Assembly (NCBI GenBank): GCA_900553835.1
Contig: USFF01000002.1
Coordinates: 7,688 to 71,687 of the forward strand
From: an uncultured Mycoplasmatota bacterium
Lineage (GTDB): Bacteria; Bacillota_I; Bacilli_A; RF39; UBA660
Direction of reading: 5' to 3'
DNA: 64,000 bases
Part shown: positions 1 through 8,031 of the stretch, piece by piece
Layout of the letters: each line of letters begins with the position of its first letter
Numbering within the stretch: the stretch's first letter is position 1
Translations under genes and position numbers: made by a program
The notes under the pieces: generated by a model
What the model was told of the DNA's origin: nothing
Databases searched by the model: none
The model's input: the letters and a program-made list of their open reading frames with translations, nothing else

Positions 1-1
1 A

Positions 2-529
2 CTAGACGAAAAAGAAAAAATACTACATGAAAAATCAAAAGAAGTAGTTTTTCCACTAGATAAAGAAGATAAAAAACTTATTAATGAAGCATATGAATAT
101 TTAAGAAATAGTCAAGATGAAGAACTAGCTGAGAAGTATAATTTAAGACCTGGAATGGGACTTGCTTTTGTACAACTTGGTAAGTTAAAAAGAATATTTA
201 TAATTTCATATAAAGAAGAAGATGGCAGTTTTACTGAGTATACTGTAATAAATCCTAAAGTAATTAGTTATTCAAATGAACTAGTTTATGTAGAAGAAGG
301 TGAAGGCTGTTTAAGTGTTAATAGAGAAGTAGAAGGAATAGTACCAAGACATGCTAGAATAACAGTTGGATACTATAATGAAGAAGGAAAATATAAGGAA
401 GAAAGAGTAAGAGAAGAAATGGCAGTAGCATTCCAGCATGAAATGGATCATTTAGATGGAATTATGTTTACAGATAGAATTGATAAAACAAATCCATTTA
501 AAAACAAAGAAAAAATGAGAAGTATTTAA
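2..529 (+). CDS. def: Peptide deformylase, 5' end outside the window
   Basis: Removes the N-terminal formyl group from nascent proteins; cytoplasmic metalloenzyme. The open frame enters from the left edge, so the true start is not visible. The three family motifs are present in order: GMGLAFVQLG (motif I, usually GxGLAAxQ, so AF replaces AA), EGCLSV with the metal-binding Cys, and QHEMDHLDG with the HExxH metal ligands. A lone internal ATG lies at 155 just before motif I, but the upstream frame stays open and codes a plausible helix, so 155 is not the start. The C-terminus after motif III is of ordinary length. Family call is firm; only the start is unknown. Confidence 0.93.
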   Translation, partial: LDEKEKILHEKSKEVVFPLDKEDKKLINEAYEYLRNSQDEELAEKYNLRPGMGLAFVQLGKLKRIFIISYKEEDGSFTEYTVINPKVISYSNELVYVEEGEGCLSVNREVEGIVPRHARITVGYYNEEGKYKEERVREEMAVAFQHEMDHLDGIMFTDRIDKTNPFKNKEKMRSI

Positions 530-590
530 TTCTTCTCTTTTCTTTTTAACAAAAATAATATATAATATTTATAGAATAAAGGGTGATAAT

Positions 591-1034
591 ATGAATAATA
601 AGTTTAGAATAATATTTTGGAGTTTTATATTTGTACTAGTTTTAGCCTCTGGTATATTTGGAATAAGTTATAATAAAATTATTTATGAAAACAAAAAAAA
701 TATGTTAGAAGAAATAGTAACGACATTTAATAGTAGTGAGACAGTATCTAGGTACAAAGAATATAATATTGATATGAAAGCTACTTTAGAAAATAGAACA
801 ATAGTTGTTAAAGTAACTGGTACAAGTGAATATACTTATAATTTTAAATTTAAAAACACTTATCTAGAACTTACTACTACTTTAGAAGATATTTATAAAG
901 AAAGCATAGTTAAAGAAGTATTAAACTCTATTTATTTATATAACAAAAATGATAGTAAAGTAGATTTAAATAATAAAGAAGTTACAACAACTAGTAAGCA
1001 AAACACTATTACTTATAAAATATCATTAAAATAA
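591..1034 (+). CDS. Small membrane-anchored protein of unknown function
   Basis: I do not recognise this 147-residue protein. One hydrophobic segment lies at about residues 6-27 and the rest is polar with many Thr, Lys and Asn, so it is probably anchored by its N-terminus with an extracytoplasmic domain. The start has a good Shine-Dalgarno (GGGTGA, 6 nt before ATG). It follows deformylase by 61 bp on the same strand and ends in the terminator at 1035-1059. Confidence 0.7.
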   Translation: MNNKFRIIFWSFIFVLVLASGIFGISYNKIIYENKKNMLEEIVTTFNSSETVSRYKEYNIDMKATLENRTIVVKVTGTSEYTYNFKFKNTYLELTTTLEDIYKESIVKEVLNSIYLYNKNDSKVDLNNKEVTTTSKQNTITYKISLK

Positions 1035-1059
1035 AAAATAACACGCTAGGTGTTATTTT
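1035..1059. terminator. Bidirectional intrinsic terminator
   Basis: A perfect 10-bp inverted repeat (AAAATAACAC / GTGTTATTTT) with a 5-nt loop and T runs on both sides sits between two convergent genes. Confidence 0.85.
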
Positions 1060-1658
1060 AATTTTAAAGTGCTTGTTTCATTTTCTTCTTGAATTCTTTT
1101 AATTGCTCTTTTAAGTTCATAATCGTACATAAAAAGTGTTCTTGAAGTAGTCTTATGTTCACTTAGCAATTTTTTTCTTTTATCAGGCACTAAATTTAAG
1201 GCATTATCTACATCAATCTTCTTAATCTTGTAATTATTTTTTTCAGCAATAGCATTTAATAATTGAATAGATAAACCATTTCTTTTCATTTCGTATGATA
1301 AATAATTACTATGTTTAAAAATAATTTCTTTTAATAAACCACATTTTGCAAATACTCCAAGTTTCACTTTAAAATCATCAAGCTCAGCTAAATATATTCT
1401 ACCATTTCTAGATAAAAATAAATCTACTTCTTCATCTTCGTAACCAAATACCTTTAAAAGTTTAATAACATACCCTAAAGTACTATAAACTTCACCAGTA
1501 TTTACAGATGAGTTAGCAAAATAAAATCTAGTAATTCTATTAATAGCTAATCTATCAAGTCCAAACTCCTCTTTAATTTTAACACACTCATTGGTGATTT
1601 CTTCTGCCCTTTCCCTTGTAATAGTGCTTCTTGCCCATGTACCATTATTTTGCATCAT
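1053..1658 (-). CDS. Unknown helical protein
   Basis: I do not recognise this 201-residue protein. It has no membrane segment or signal peptide and reads as a soluble, charged, largely alpha-helical protein. The start is well supported: a strong Shine-Dalgarno (AAGGGGG) precedes it, and a full-consensus sigma-A promoter lies just upstream at 1685-1713. It is a single-gene unit ending in the shared terminator at 1035-1059. Confidence 0.75.
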   Translation of the reverse strand: MMQNNGTWARSTITRERAEEITNECVKIKEEFGLDRLAINRITRFYFANSSVNTGEVYSTLGYVIKLLKVFGYEDEEVDLFLSRNGRIYLAELDDFKVKLGVFAKCGLLKEIIFKHSNYLSYEMKRNGLSIQLLNAIAEKNNYKIKKIDVDNALNLVPDKRKKLLSEHKTTSRTLFMYDYELKRAIKRIQEENETSTLKLK

Positions 1659-1684
1659 ATCAATTACCCCCTTAAGTAATTAAA

Positions 1685-1713
1685 ATTATACCATATTAAA
1701 TACAAAATGTCAA
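1685..1713 (-). promoter_or_regulatory. Consensus sigma-A promoter
   Basis: TTGACA (1708-1713), a 17-nt spacer and TATAAT (1685-1690) on the minus strand, directly upstream of the gene starting at 1658. Both hexamers match consensus exactly. Confidence 0.9.
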
Positions 1714-1791
1714 CTATTTGTAGTTTAATAAATACATTTTAATTATCATGTTAAAAGTAAAAGAATTACTACATGGTTTTTATATATAATT

Positions 1792-1884
1792 TTAAACGAT
1801 TATCTTACCTTTTCTTTCCATTCTTTTTCTTCGTAAAAACAGTATTTTCTCTACAATTCCTTGAAACCAATATATTATTTTCAT
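1792..1884 (-). CDS. Possible 30-residue small cationic protein
   Basis: A 30-codon frame begins MKIIYWFQGIVEK and ends in an Arg/Lys-rich tail. It has an exact GGAGG Shine-Dalgarno 7 nt before ATG. It lies just downstream of the tmRNA terminator on the same strand. The amphipathic N-terminus plus basic tail would suit a membrane-associated peptide. No homology is recognised; the support is the ribosome-binding site and its spacing only. Confidence 0.4.
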   Translation of the reverse strand: MKIIYWFQGIVEKILFLRRKRMERKGKIIV

Positions 1885-1914
1885 TTTAGAACCTCCACAA
1901 AAATCTTATATTTA

Positions 1915-1938
1915 ATAAAAAGTCCTATTTTTAGGACT
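1915..1938 (-). terminator. tmRNA terminator
   Basis: AGTCCTA / TAGGACT stem with a 4-nt loop, followed by a T run on the minus strand, 13 nt after the tmRNA CCA end. Confidence 0.85.
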
Positions 1939-1950
1939 TATAATCATTAT

Positions 1951-2305
1951 TGGTGGAGCTGACGAAGAGCGACTTCGTGTCCAAAGTATCAACCATACAG
2001 ACGTGTACAAGTTTAGTTGGTTTATTATTTCAAAAAATATTATGGAGAGCCAACGTTCCTATATTTTTCTAAGTTTAGTAATAGTTCATTATATAACCTA
2101 AACAATTACATAGTATAGTTCACTTTTATAAGTCCAGACATTACCCTCGTGAACAAAGAATAAGCTGAACCACTTACTTTTCCTAATTAGGCAAAAGCAG
2201 GTGCAAAATGATCAATATCGTTTCCGATTATTTTTTGTTGCGTTTATAGTACGCCTACTACTTGCATCCATACGTACAACTACTCTGTCGAATCAAAACA
2301 GCCCC
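1951..2305 (-). ncRNA. ssrA: tmRNA (transfer-messenger RNA)
   Basis: Rescues stalled ribosomes and tags the nascent peptide. The 5' end reads GGGGCTG followed by the diagnostic TTTTGATTCGACAGAG, and the 3' end closes the acceptor stem with CAGCTCC plus ACCA, so the mature CCA is encoded. Length is about 355 nt. The best tag frame ends A-P-A-F-A then TAA, matching the AFA ends of mycoplasma tags; read back it gives QQKIIGNDIDHFAPAFA. The Ala codon GCA that could be the resume codon is in a different frame that stops early at TGA, so the resume point is unclear. A promoter and a terminator flank the gene. This RNA fills most of the 716-bp stretch between protein genes here. Confidence 0.95.
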
Positions 2306-2319
2306 ATAGTACGTTTATA

Positions 2320-2348
2320 ATTTTAGCAAAAAGTTCTAATTATGTCAA
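2320..2348 (-). promoter_or_regulatory. tmRNA promoter
   Basis: TTGACA (2343-2348), 17-nt spacer, TAAAAT (2320-2325), placed just before the tmRNA 5' end. Confidence 0.8.
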
Positions 2349-2374
2349 TAATTTTGAACCAAATTTTGTACTAT

Positions 2375-3580
2375 TTATTTATTAATTTTAATAGAATTTA
2401 CTACTTGTTTATAGTTTTCTTCAAATAAATCTTCATCACTTTCATCATATATTAACTCAGTTAAATAAGCTTTATTTTCATCTAGAAGCAAATAAATATA
2501 AGTTTTTTTATCAGTATTTTCTATATAACTACCCATTATTAAAGAGCCCTTAATACTATCTATTTCACATTCTTCTACTAAACTTACATTAACTGCTTCT
2601 TTAAGAAATTCTAAATATGTACTTTTAAAATCACTTTTTAACTCATCACTTGATAAATCAACTGTAAATTCTTCTAACATAACTGCTTCAAGTCCGGTTA
2701 AATAACTTTCAGAAAACCCATCAAAATATCCTAGTTCATCATCACTGTTTTTCTTGTCAAACTCAAAATAGTCTGGTAAAGATATAGAAATATTATTATA
2801 TTTATAAGTTTTATAATTAACTTCATCACTATAAGATAATAGGATAAGTATAAATGCTACAAAAATAGCTAATAAAGTAATTAATCCATTTCTAACTTTA
2901 TTTTTAATACGTGTTTTTTTAGCATTACTTTCTTTTCTTTCTTCATTATTTATACTTTCTTTGTCAAAGTAAGTTTTACTTCCTTTAGTTAGAACTATTC
3001 CTTCTTTAATCATTTCTTTTAAAAACATATAGTTATTATTAACTTTAAAAGTACTAAGCACTACAGCGTTTGGAACAGCATTCTTCTTATCAAGAGCATT
3101 ATAATCAGTGTATATTTTTTCTAATCTTTTTAATTTGTCTTCATATGAAATTTCATCTTTATCACTTACATTATAAGCTTCTTTATTTATATTAGAAATT
3201 ACCCCACCTATACCTAAGAATGTAAATATAACTGATACAACATAATCACCTATAATTGCTTTTACAAAGCCATTATTTTGATAAAGATTAACTACACTAT
3301 TTAAATTATGTCCTTCCCTTAAAACAAGCCATGAAGGTATAATTACAAAAGTTAAAAGTGATACAACCACAAAAGAAATAATGCCTATTATAAGTGAAGT
3401 CTTTTTAGTTACTTTTGCTTTTGATTTTTTATAAAATAAATATGCTCCAAAAGCTATCAATGTCGCAAGTAAACTCATAATGTATCCTGCATAAATATAA
3501 ACTAAAGCCCATGGAAGTCCAAATATAAGTCCTCCAATAAAGGCAGCAATTACTCCTTTTAAATAATTATTTTTTTCCAT
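2375..3580 (-). CDS. Multi-pass membrane protein with C-terminal extracytoplasmic domain, unknown
   Basis: Not recognised. The 401 residues start with about four hydrophobic segments (roughly 8-30, 33-50, 62-85 and 105-128), then a charged, probably cytoplasmic linker (about 130-228), a further membrane segment (about 231-250) and a polar acidic C-terminal domain. The layout suggests a cytoplasmic module joined to an external domain. Start ATG follows a GAGGTAGG Shine-Dalgarno. It begins 1 bp after the stop of the preceding small gene and probably shares its transcript with trmD-rimM upstream. Confidence 0.75.
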   Translation of the reverse strand: MEKNNYLKGVIAAFIGGLIFGLPWALVYIYAGYIMSLLATLIAFGAYLFYKKSKAKVTKKTSLIIGIISFVVVSLLTFVIIPSWLVLREGHNLNSVVNLYQNNGFVKAIIGDYVVSVIFTFLGIGGVISNINKEAYNVSDKDEISYEDKLKRLEKIYTDYNALDKKNAVPNAVVLSTFKVNNNYMFLKEMIKEGIVLTKGSKTYFDKESINNEERKESNAKKTRIKNKVRNGLITLLAIFVAFILILLSYSDEVNYKTYKYNNISISLPDYFEFDKKNSDDELGYFDGFSESYLTGLEAVMLEEFTVDLSSDELKSDFKSTYLEFLKEAVNVSLVEECEIDSIKGSLIMGSYIENTDKKTYIYLLLDENKAYLTELIYDESDEDLFEENYKQVVNSIKINK

Positions 3581-3581
3581 A

Positions 3582-4016
3582 CTACCTACCTCTTCCTTTT
3601 ACTTCTTCTTCACTATAACTCTTATAAAGATTATCTAGCATCTTAGAAAAATATTCTCTTTCATGATATTTATTTTTAAATTCGTTTTCAGTTATAACTA
3701 TTTTAGCTAAAAATTCTTTATACTCTTTATCTTTTAAAAACTCTTTATATTTGTTAAATATACAAGACTTTAATCTTTCAATTTCTCCTAAACAAGCTTT
3801 AATACCTGCTTCAGAGTCATCTTCACTAGTTAAAAAGTTATATATCTTTTTATAACAAGTTTTTAATTTTTTATTAATTATTTTTAAAGCATACTTATTT
3901 TTAATCTCTTCACTAACTAAAGTAACTTTACCTTTCTTTGACTTAACTAGTAACCCACTAGTGCTGGTCATTCTTTTAAATTTTCCTTTATCTTTATTTT
4001 TCTTTAACTTATACAT
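3582..4016 (-). CDS. Unknown small basic protein
   Basis: A Lys-rich helical protein of about 144 residues with no recognised domain and no membrane segment. I place the start at the ATG at 4016 (MYKLKKN) because AGGTGGG lies just before it; an upstream in-frame GTG at 4025 overlaps that Shine-Dalgarno. It follows trmD by a few bases and is probably in the same operon. Confidence 0.65.
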   Translation of the reverse strand: MYKLKKNKDKGKFKRMTSTSGLLVKSKKGKVTLVSEEIKNKYALKIINKKLKTCYKKIYNFLTSEDDSEAGIKACLGEIERLKSCIFNKYKEFLKDKEYKEFLAKIVITENEFKNKYHEREYFSKMLDNLYKSYSEEEVKGRGR

Positions 4017-4025
4017 AAAACCCAC

Positions 4026-4688
4026 CTACTTCATTAAATCTGGTCTTTTTTCTTTTGTAACCCTTATTCTTTCATTATATCTATATTCTTCTATTTTCTT
4101 GTGGTCTCCACTTAAAAGGACTTCTGGAACAGCCATTCCTCTATATATACTTGGTTTAGTATACACTGGATAATCTAGCAAATTATCTGTAAAACTTTCA
4201 CTTTTTAAGCTTTCTTCATTAATAACACCTGGCACGAGTCTTGTAACTGAGTCAACTACGGCCATTGCAGCAATCTCTCCTCCAGTTAAAACATAGTCAC
4301 CAATACTTATTTCTTCATCAATTAAAGTTTTAATTCTCTCATCAAAACCTTCATAATGTCCACATAAAATTATCAAATGTTTATGTTTACTTAAAAGATA
4401 AGCTTTCTCTTCATTATAAACTTTACCACTAGGAGTTAACATTATAGTAAGAGAGTCAGTATCCTTAACACTTTCTATGGCCTTAAAAACTGGATCACAC
4501 ATAAGAACCATTCCCGATCCCCCGCCGTAAGGAGTATCATCAACTTGATTATTATTTAAAGTACTAAAGTCTCTTATATTAATAAGATTAATTTCTACTT
4601 TTCCATCTTTAATAGCTCGCGCGATTATGCTCTCTTCTATAATAGGTTTAAACATATCCGGAAAAAGGGTTAATATATCTATTTTCAT
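4026..4688 (-). CDS. trmD: tRNA (guanine-N1-)-methyltransferase
   Basis: Methylates G37 of tRNAs with G at position 36, using SAM, and thereby prevents frameshifting. The 220 residues start with MKIDILTLFPDMF and carry the knot motifs LCGHYEGFDERI and SIGDYVLTGGE, plus TPYGGGSGMV, all typical of TrmD. It overlaps the rimM stop by 4 bp (ATGA), so the two are translationally coupled in the usual rimM-trmD order. The TGA in this overlap also shows TGA is a stop in this genome. Confidence 0.97.
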   Translation of the reverse strand: MKIDILTLFPDMFKPIIEESIIARAIKDGKVEINLINIRDFSTLNNNQVDDTPYGGGSGMVLMCDPVFKAIESVKDTDSLTIMLTPSGKVYNEEKAYLLSKHKHLIILCGHYEGFDERIKTLIDEEISIGDYVLTGGEIAAMAVVDSVTRLVPGVINEESLKSESFTDNLLDYPVYTKPSIYRGMAVPEVLLSGDHKKIEEYRYNERIRVTKEKRPDLMK

Positions 4689-5158
4689 AATAAACCATCA
4701 ACTCCTTTAAATATTATCTTTTTATTTTTTATATCTACATTTTCAATAAATTCTTTATTAAATGGAATGTATTTACCACTTACATAAAATAACTTATAAC
4801 CATTATTTACTATAATGTCATTTATCTTTCCAATAAATTTATCATTATAGTATCCATCAAGTCCAATATAATCACTAAATAATAAATCATCTTTTTTTAA
4901 ATCAAGTTCTTCTTTATCCATATAAACTTTCTTACCTTTGAATTTTAACACATCATTAATATAATCATACTCTTTGAATGTTACCATATCAAAAATCTTA
5001 TGATGCCTATAAGAATTAATAGTAACTTTTTCGTTATCTATGTAAAAGTGTTTACCCTTAACAAAAGCCTTATCTTTATATTCAAAATTACTTATTATCT
5101 TAACTTCGCCTTTTAAAGCATGAGTATTAACTAGTTTACCTATATACACGTATTCCAT
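4685..5158 (-). CDS. rimM: 16S rRNA processing protein RimM
   Basis: Assists maturation of the 30S head by binding S19. The N-terminal YIGKLVNTHALKGEVKI is the RimM signature and the 157-residue length is normal (RimM domain then PRC-like barrel). Directly upstream of and overlapping trmD. The rpsP gene that often precedes it is absent here. Confidence 0.93.
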   Translation of the reverse strand: MEYVYIGKLVNTHALKGEVKIISNFEYKDKAFVKGKHFYIDNEKVTINSYRHHKIFDMVTFKEYDYINDVLKFKGKKVYMDKEELDLKKDDLLFSDYIGLDGYYNDKFIGKINDIIVNNGYKLFYVSGKYIPFNKEFIENVDIKNKKIIFKGVDGLL

Positions 5159-5162
5159 AATA

Positions 5163-5879
5163 TCACCTAAACTTATACATTATTATACCACCAGTTACAG
5201 CAACATTCAAACTTTCACACTTATTATTCATAGGAATATTTATACTATCATCACACATTTCTTTTACAAAAGAACTTACCCCTTTGCCTTCGCTACCAAG
5301 CACCAGTGCATAGCTATTAATGCTAGCTTCATCTAAATTAATATTGCCAAACATATCTGCATAATAAATTTTTATACCTTTACTTTTAATTAAATTAATT
5401 GCGTCTTTTAAATCAAGAGTAACTATATTCATATTAAATATAGTTCCTTCAGTACTTCTAATTAATTTATCGTTATATACGTTTACACTTTTAGGACTTA
5501 AAACTACAGTAGAAACATTAAATGCAAGCGCACTTCTTATAATAGTACCAACATTTCCTGGATCACCTACATCATCAAGTAAAACTATTTTTTCTCCTTT
5601 AATTTCACTACCAAAATTCAGTTTAACTACTCCCATTATACTTGGAGTACTCTTAAGTAAACTAATTTTTTCTAAGCATCTTTTACTAACTAAAGTAGTT
5701 TTTACGTTGAATTTAGTATTTTCTTCACATGTAATAACTTCTAAAAGATTATTACTTTTATAAGCTTCTTCTACTAAATGTTCTCCCTCCACTATAAATT
5801 TATTTTCTTCTTTAATAAATTTACTATCTCTTAACTTCTTAAAATAAACTATTTTTTCATTATTTACACTCTCTATCAT
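5163..5879 (-). CDS. TrmH/SpoU-family RNA 2'-O-methyltransferase
   Basis: A 238-residue SPOUT methyltransferase. An N-terminal substrate-binding region (EGEHLVEEAYKS) is followed by the SpoU motifs: LLDDVGDPGNVGTIIRSA (motif 1, Asn and Arg), LGSEGKGVS (motif 2) and IPMNNKCESLNVAVTGGI (motif 3). The target is likely 23S rRNA or tRNA but cannot be chosen from sequence. It lies between rimM (4 bp away) and the YgjP-like gene (2 bp away), so probably one RNA-modification operon. Confidence 0.9.
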   Translation of the reverse strand: MIESVNNEKIVYFKKLRDSKFIKEENKFIVEGEHLVEEAYKSNNLLEVITCEENTKFNVKTTLVSKRCLEKISLLKSTPSIMGVVKLNFGSEIKGEKIVLLDDVGDPGNVGTIIRSALAFNVSTVVLSPKSVNVYNDKLIRSTEGTIFNMNIVTLDLKDAINLIKSKGIKIYYADMFGNINLDEASINSYALVLGSEGKGVSSFVKEMCDDSINIPMNNKCESLNVAVTGGIIMYKFR

Positions 5880-5881
5880 TA

Positions 5882-6520
5882 TTACTCCTCATTTAAATGT
5901 TTTTTATTTTTTATATAATCAGGTTTATAATATTTTACTAATTTCCAAAATTCTTTACTATGATCAAAATGAATAAAATGTACAAGTTCATGAATAATTA
6001 CATAATCAATATCATCTATATCATGTTTAATTAGTTCTTTATTTAAAGTAATTAAACCTTTACTTTTATTGCAGTAGCCCCATTTCCTAGTCATCTTTCT
6101 TATATTCACTTTTGGATAATCTATAGGTATATTAATTTTTTCATATACATGTTTAACTCTTTTCTCTAAAACTTCTTTACTCATTTTATCTAAAAACTTA
6201 TCTAAATCACTTTCTTTATTAACATAAATATAATCTTCACATATCTTTGGAAACTTAACCGCATTAGTTATAACCGCGTTATATTCCTTACCTAGGTAAT
6301 AAAACTTATGAGATTTTTCTACTCTTTTTTTCATTTTTAAATACATCTTAGTAATATAATCCATATTACTATTAATTAACTCTTTAATATATCCATCTGT
6401 AACAAAATAATTAGTAGTAACATAAATATTTAAATCCGGTTTAACTCTTATATAGGTATTCCTATTACTTTTCCTAACTATAATAACATCAACTAGTTCT
6501 CCATCAATTAATACTTTCAT
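5882..6520 (-). CDS. YgjP-like zinc metallopeptidase domain protein
   Basis: A 212-residue protein of the YgjP/DUF45 type. The catalytic motif is IHELVHFIHFDHSKEFWKLV: HExxH, then the third His seven residues on, followed by the conserved FW. The physiological substrate of this family is not known. No Shine-Dalgarno precedes the ATG; instead TATACT at 6527-6532 ends 6 nt before it, which would give a leaderless mRNA. Confidence 0.85.
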   Translation of the reverse strand: MKVLIDGELVDVIIVRKSNRNTYIRVKPDLNIYVTTNYFVTDGYIKELINSNMDYITKMYLKMKKRVEKSHKFYYLGKEYNAVITNAVKFPKICEDYIYVNKESDLDKFLDKMSKEVLEKRVKHVYEKINIPIDYPKVNIRKMTRKWGYCNKSKGLITLNKELIKHDIDDIDYVIIHELVHFIHFDHSKEFWKLVKYYKPDYIKNKKHLNEE

Positions 6521-6548
6521 GACTTAAGTATAACATATAAACAAATAA

Positions 6549-6575
6549 AAATCTATTACAAATAGTAACAGATTT
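6549..6575 (-). terminator. Intrinsic terminator
   Basis: AAATCTGTTAC / GTAATAGATTT (one G-U pair) then a T run on the minus strand, directly after the gene ending at 6578. Confidence 0.75.
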
Positions 6576-6577
6576 CT

Positions 6578-6997
6578 CTAATCAAGAGTATAAGTTTTTT
6601 CATTTCCTAATCGTTTGACAAAGTACATTAAGTCATCATGAGTAAGTTCTCCTTCAAACTTAAGTCTATTACTTCTTAGATAATTTAGATGCCTAATAAC
6701 TTTATCATAAGTTTTATAGTCTTTAAAGTATTCATAAATAGTATCTAAAAGTTCTTTTAAAAGATAAAAGTTAGGTTTATGCATGCTACTAAAAAACTTT
6801 GAAAAATAAGGACCAGAACTACAATAAGAATATATATTAAGTATTCCATCTAAATTAATATATTTAAAGTTAAGTTCTTTTTTATCTACATATACATATT
6901 TACCGGTACTTACATTATAAAATTTATAAAATGCAGTATATTCTTTCCTCTTACTTAAAGAATAACCTCTTTCAATTAAAACAATAATATCTTTCAT
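6578..6997 (-). CDS. Unknown protein
   Basis: Not recognised. 139 residues, soluble, rich in Tyr, Lys and Leu, no signal or membrane segment. Start ATG follows AAGGGTGG. It has its own terminator (6549-6575) and the terminator at 7045-7060 separates it from the XRE gene upstream, so it is likely monocistronic. Confidence 0.65.
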   Translation of the reverse strand: MKDIIVLIERGYSLSKRKEYTAFYKFYNVSTGKYVYVDKKELNFKYINLDGILNIYSYCSSGPYFSKFFSSMHKPNFYLLKELLDTIYEYFKDYKTYDKVIRHLNYLRSNRLKFEGELTHDDLMYFVKRLGNEKTYTLD

Positions 6998-7044
6998 TTT
7001 TAACCACCCTTAAATAAAGTATACCATATTTGTTAAAAATAAAA

Positions 7045-7060
7045 AAGCACTTCCGTGCTT
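7045..7060 (-). terminator. Intrinsic terminator of the XRE gene
   Basis: AAGCAC / GTGCTT stem with 4-nt loop followed by TTTTTTATTTTT on the minus strand; the gene's stop codon overlaps the hairpin. Confidence 0.8.
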
Positions 7061-7370
7061 ATTTAACGGCTTCTTTTTCCTTTTTTTCTTCTTTAACTTT
7101 AGGAAGTGGTACTACACCAAGAGTATAACCAATTGGTTCTAAAAGTCTAATAAGAGTATTTATTTGAGGACTATTTAAATTATTCTCAATTTTAGCAACA
7201 GTTTCTCTGATAATACCAGCACGTTCACCCACTACTCTTTGACTTAAATGCTGACTTTTTCTAGCAACAACAACTTGACGTATTACTTCCCTTTCAAGCT
7301 CGTTTAATTTTTCATCCCTTTTTATTTCTTCTTCGCTTTTAACGATATTTTCTTTCTTTGGTCTTCCCAT
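7059..7370 (-). CDS. XRE-family helix-turn-helix regulator
   Basis: A 103-residue transcription regulator. The Cro/CI-type helix-turn-helix covers roughly residues 39-75, with SQRVVGERAGIIRETVAKIE followed by NNLNSPQINTLIRLLEPIGY. The N-terminus MGRPKKENI and the Lys/Glu-rich C-terminus flank it. I place the start at 7370, where GGTGAAGG precedes ATG; an ORF extension to 7454 is excluded because a sigma-A promoter (7390-7417) lies inside it. The promoter contains a TTGTACAA palindrome, a plausible site for autoregulation. Confidence 0.88.
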   Translation of the reverse strand: MGRPKKENIVKSEEEIKRDEKLNELEREVIRQVVVARKSQHLSQRVVGERAGIIRETVAKIENNLNSPQINTLIRLLEPIGYTLGVVPLPKVKEEKKEKEAVK

Positions 7371-7389
7371 TTTTCCTTCACCGATTACT

Positions 7390-7417
7390 ATTGTACCAAA
7401 AAATTGTACAATGTCAA
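7390..7417 (-). promoter_or_regulatory. Promoter with operator-like palindrome
   Basis: TTGACA (7412-7417), 16-nt spacer, TACAAT (7390-7395). The spacer contains the 8-bp palindrome TTGTACAA, and the -10 box lies in a related GGTACAAT half, suggesting binding of a dimeric repressor, perhaps the XRE protein itself. Confidence 0.65.
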
Positions 7418-7521
7418 CCTTTTTTATTAAATTTTTATACTTTATTTTATACAAAAGACTGCATAAAGAGGAATTGACTTAATATTATTAACAAAAACCT
7501 ATAATTTCAAGGGTTTACAAA

Positions 7522-7582
7522 GAAATTTCACAAAAATCGGACGACTTTTTCTTGAAATTTCACAAAAATCGGACGACTTTTT
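7522..7582. repeat. Tandem 29-bp direct repeat, two copies
   Basis: Two identical 29-bp units (7522-7550 and 7554-7582) separated by 3 bp. Each contains AAAATCGGACGACTTTTT, which on the minus strand can fold into a small bulged hairpin. They lie downstream of iscU, between it and the XRE promoter, so they may act as duplicated terminators. Confidence 0.8.
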
Positions 7583-7607
7583 GAAAAAATTAATTAAATT
7601 TTGAAGT

Positions 7608-8030
7608 TTATTTATCTTCGTGAATGTCATTTTTAGGTTTTTCTAAACCGTCTATTTTTATACCTTTCTTTTCAGCATAATCCCAAAGTGCAGCACGAAT
7701 TGCTTCTTCTGCGAGTAAACTGCAATGAACTTTAACTGGAGGTAAACCATCTAACGCTTCCATTACTGATTTATTAGTAATTTTTAAAGCTTCATTTACA
7801 CTTTTACCCTTAATTAACTCTGTAGCCATAGAACTAGTAGCTATAGCAGCACCGCAACCAAAAGTTTTAAACTTAACATCTTTAATAATTCCATTATCAT
7901 CTATGTCAAGATATATTCTCATAATATCCCCACATCTTGCATTACCAACTGTTCCAACACCACTTGCATTCTCTATTTCACCAACATTTCTTGGATTAGT
8001 AAAATGATCCATTACTTTTTCTGAATACAT
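7608..8030 (-). CDS. iscU: Iron-sulfur cluster scaffold protein (IscU/NifU N-domain)
   Basis: Scaffold on which [2Fe-2S]/[4Fe-4S] clusters are assembled with sulfur from the desulfurase encoded next to it. About 140 residues starting MYSEKVMDHFTNPRNVGEI. The three cluster-ligand Cys are in GNARCGD, TFGCGAA and KVHCSLLAEEA; the Asp after the first Cys is retained. No SufU-type insertion is apparent, so it is of the IscU type. I start it at 8030, where AAGGAG precedes ATG; an upstream in-frame ATG at 8063 would overlap iscS by 32 bp. Third gene of the operon sensor-iscS-iscU. Confidence 0.93.
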   Translation of the reverse strand: MYSEKVMDHFTNPRNVGEIENASGVGTVGNARCGDIMRIYLDIDDNGIIKDVKFKTFGCGAAIATSSMATELIKGKSVNEALKITNKSVMEALDGLPPVKVHCSLLAEEAIRAALWDYAEKKGIKIDGLEKPKNDIHEDK

Positions 8031-8031
8031 A

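Noticed and set aside
4685..4688. Mycoplasma genetic code (TGA as Trp)
   Set aside because: TGA ends rimM in a 4-bp overlap with trmD, and also ends ftsK and one of the M16 genes at correct family lengths.
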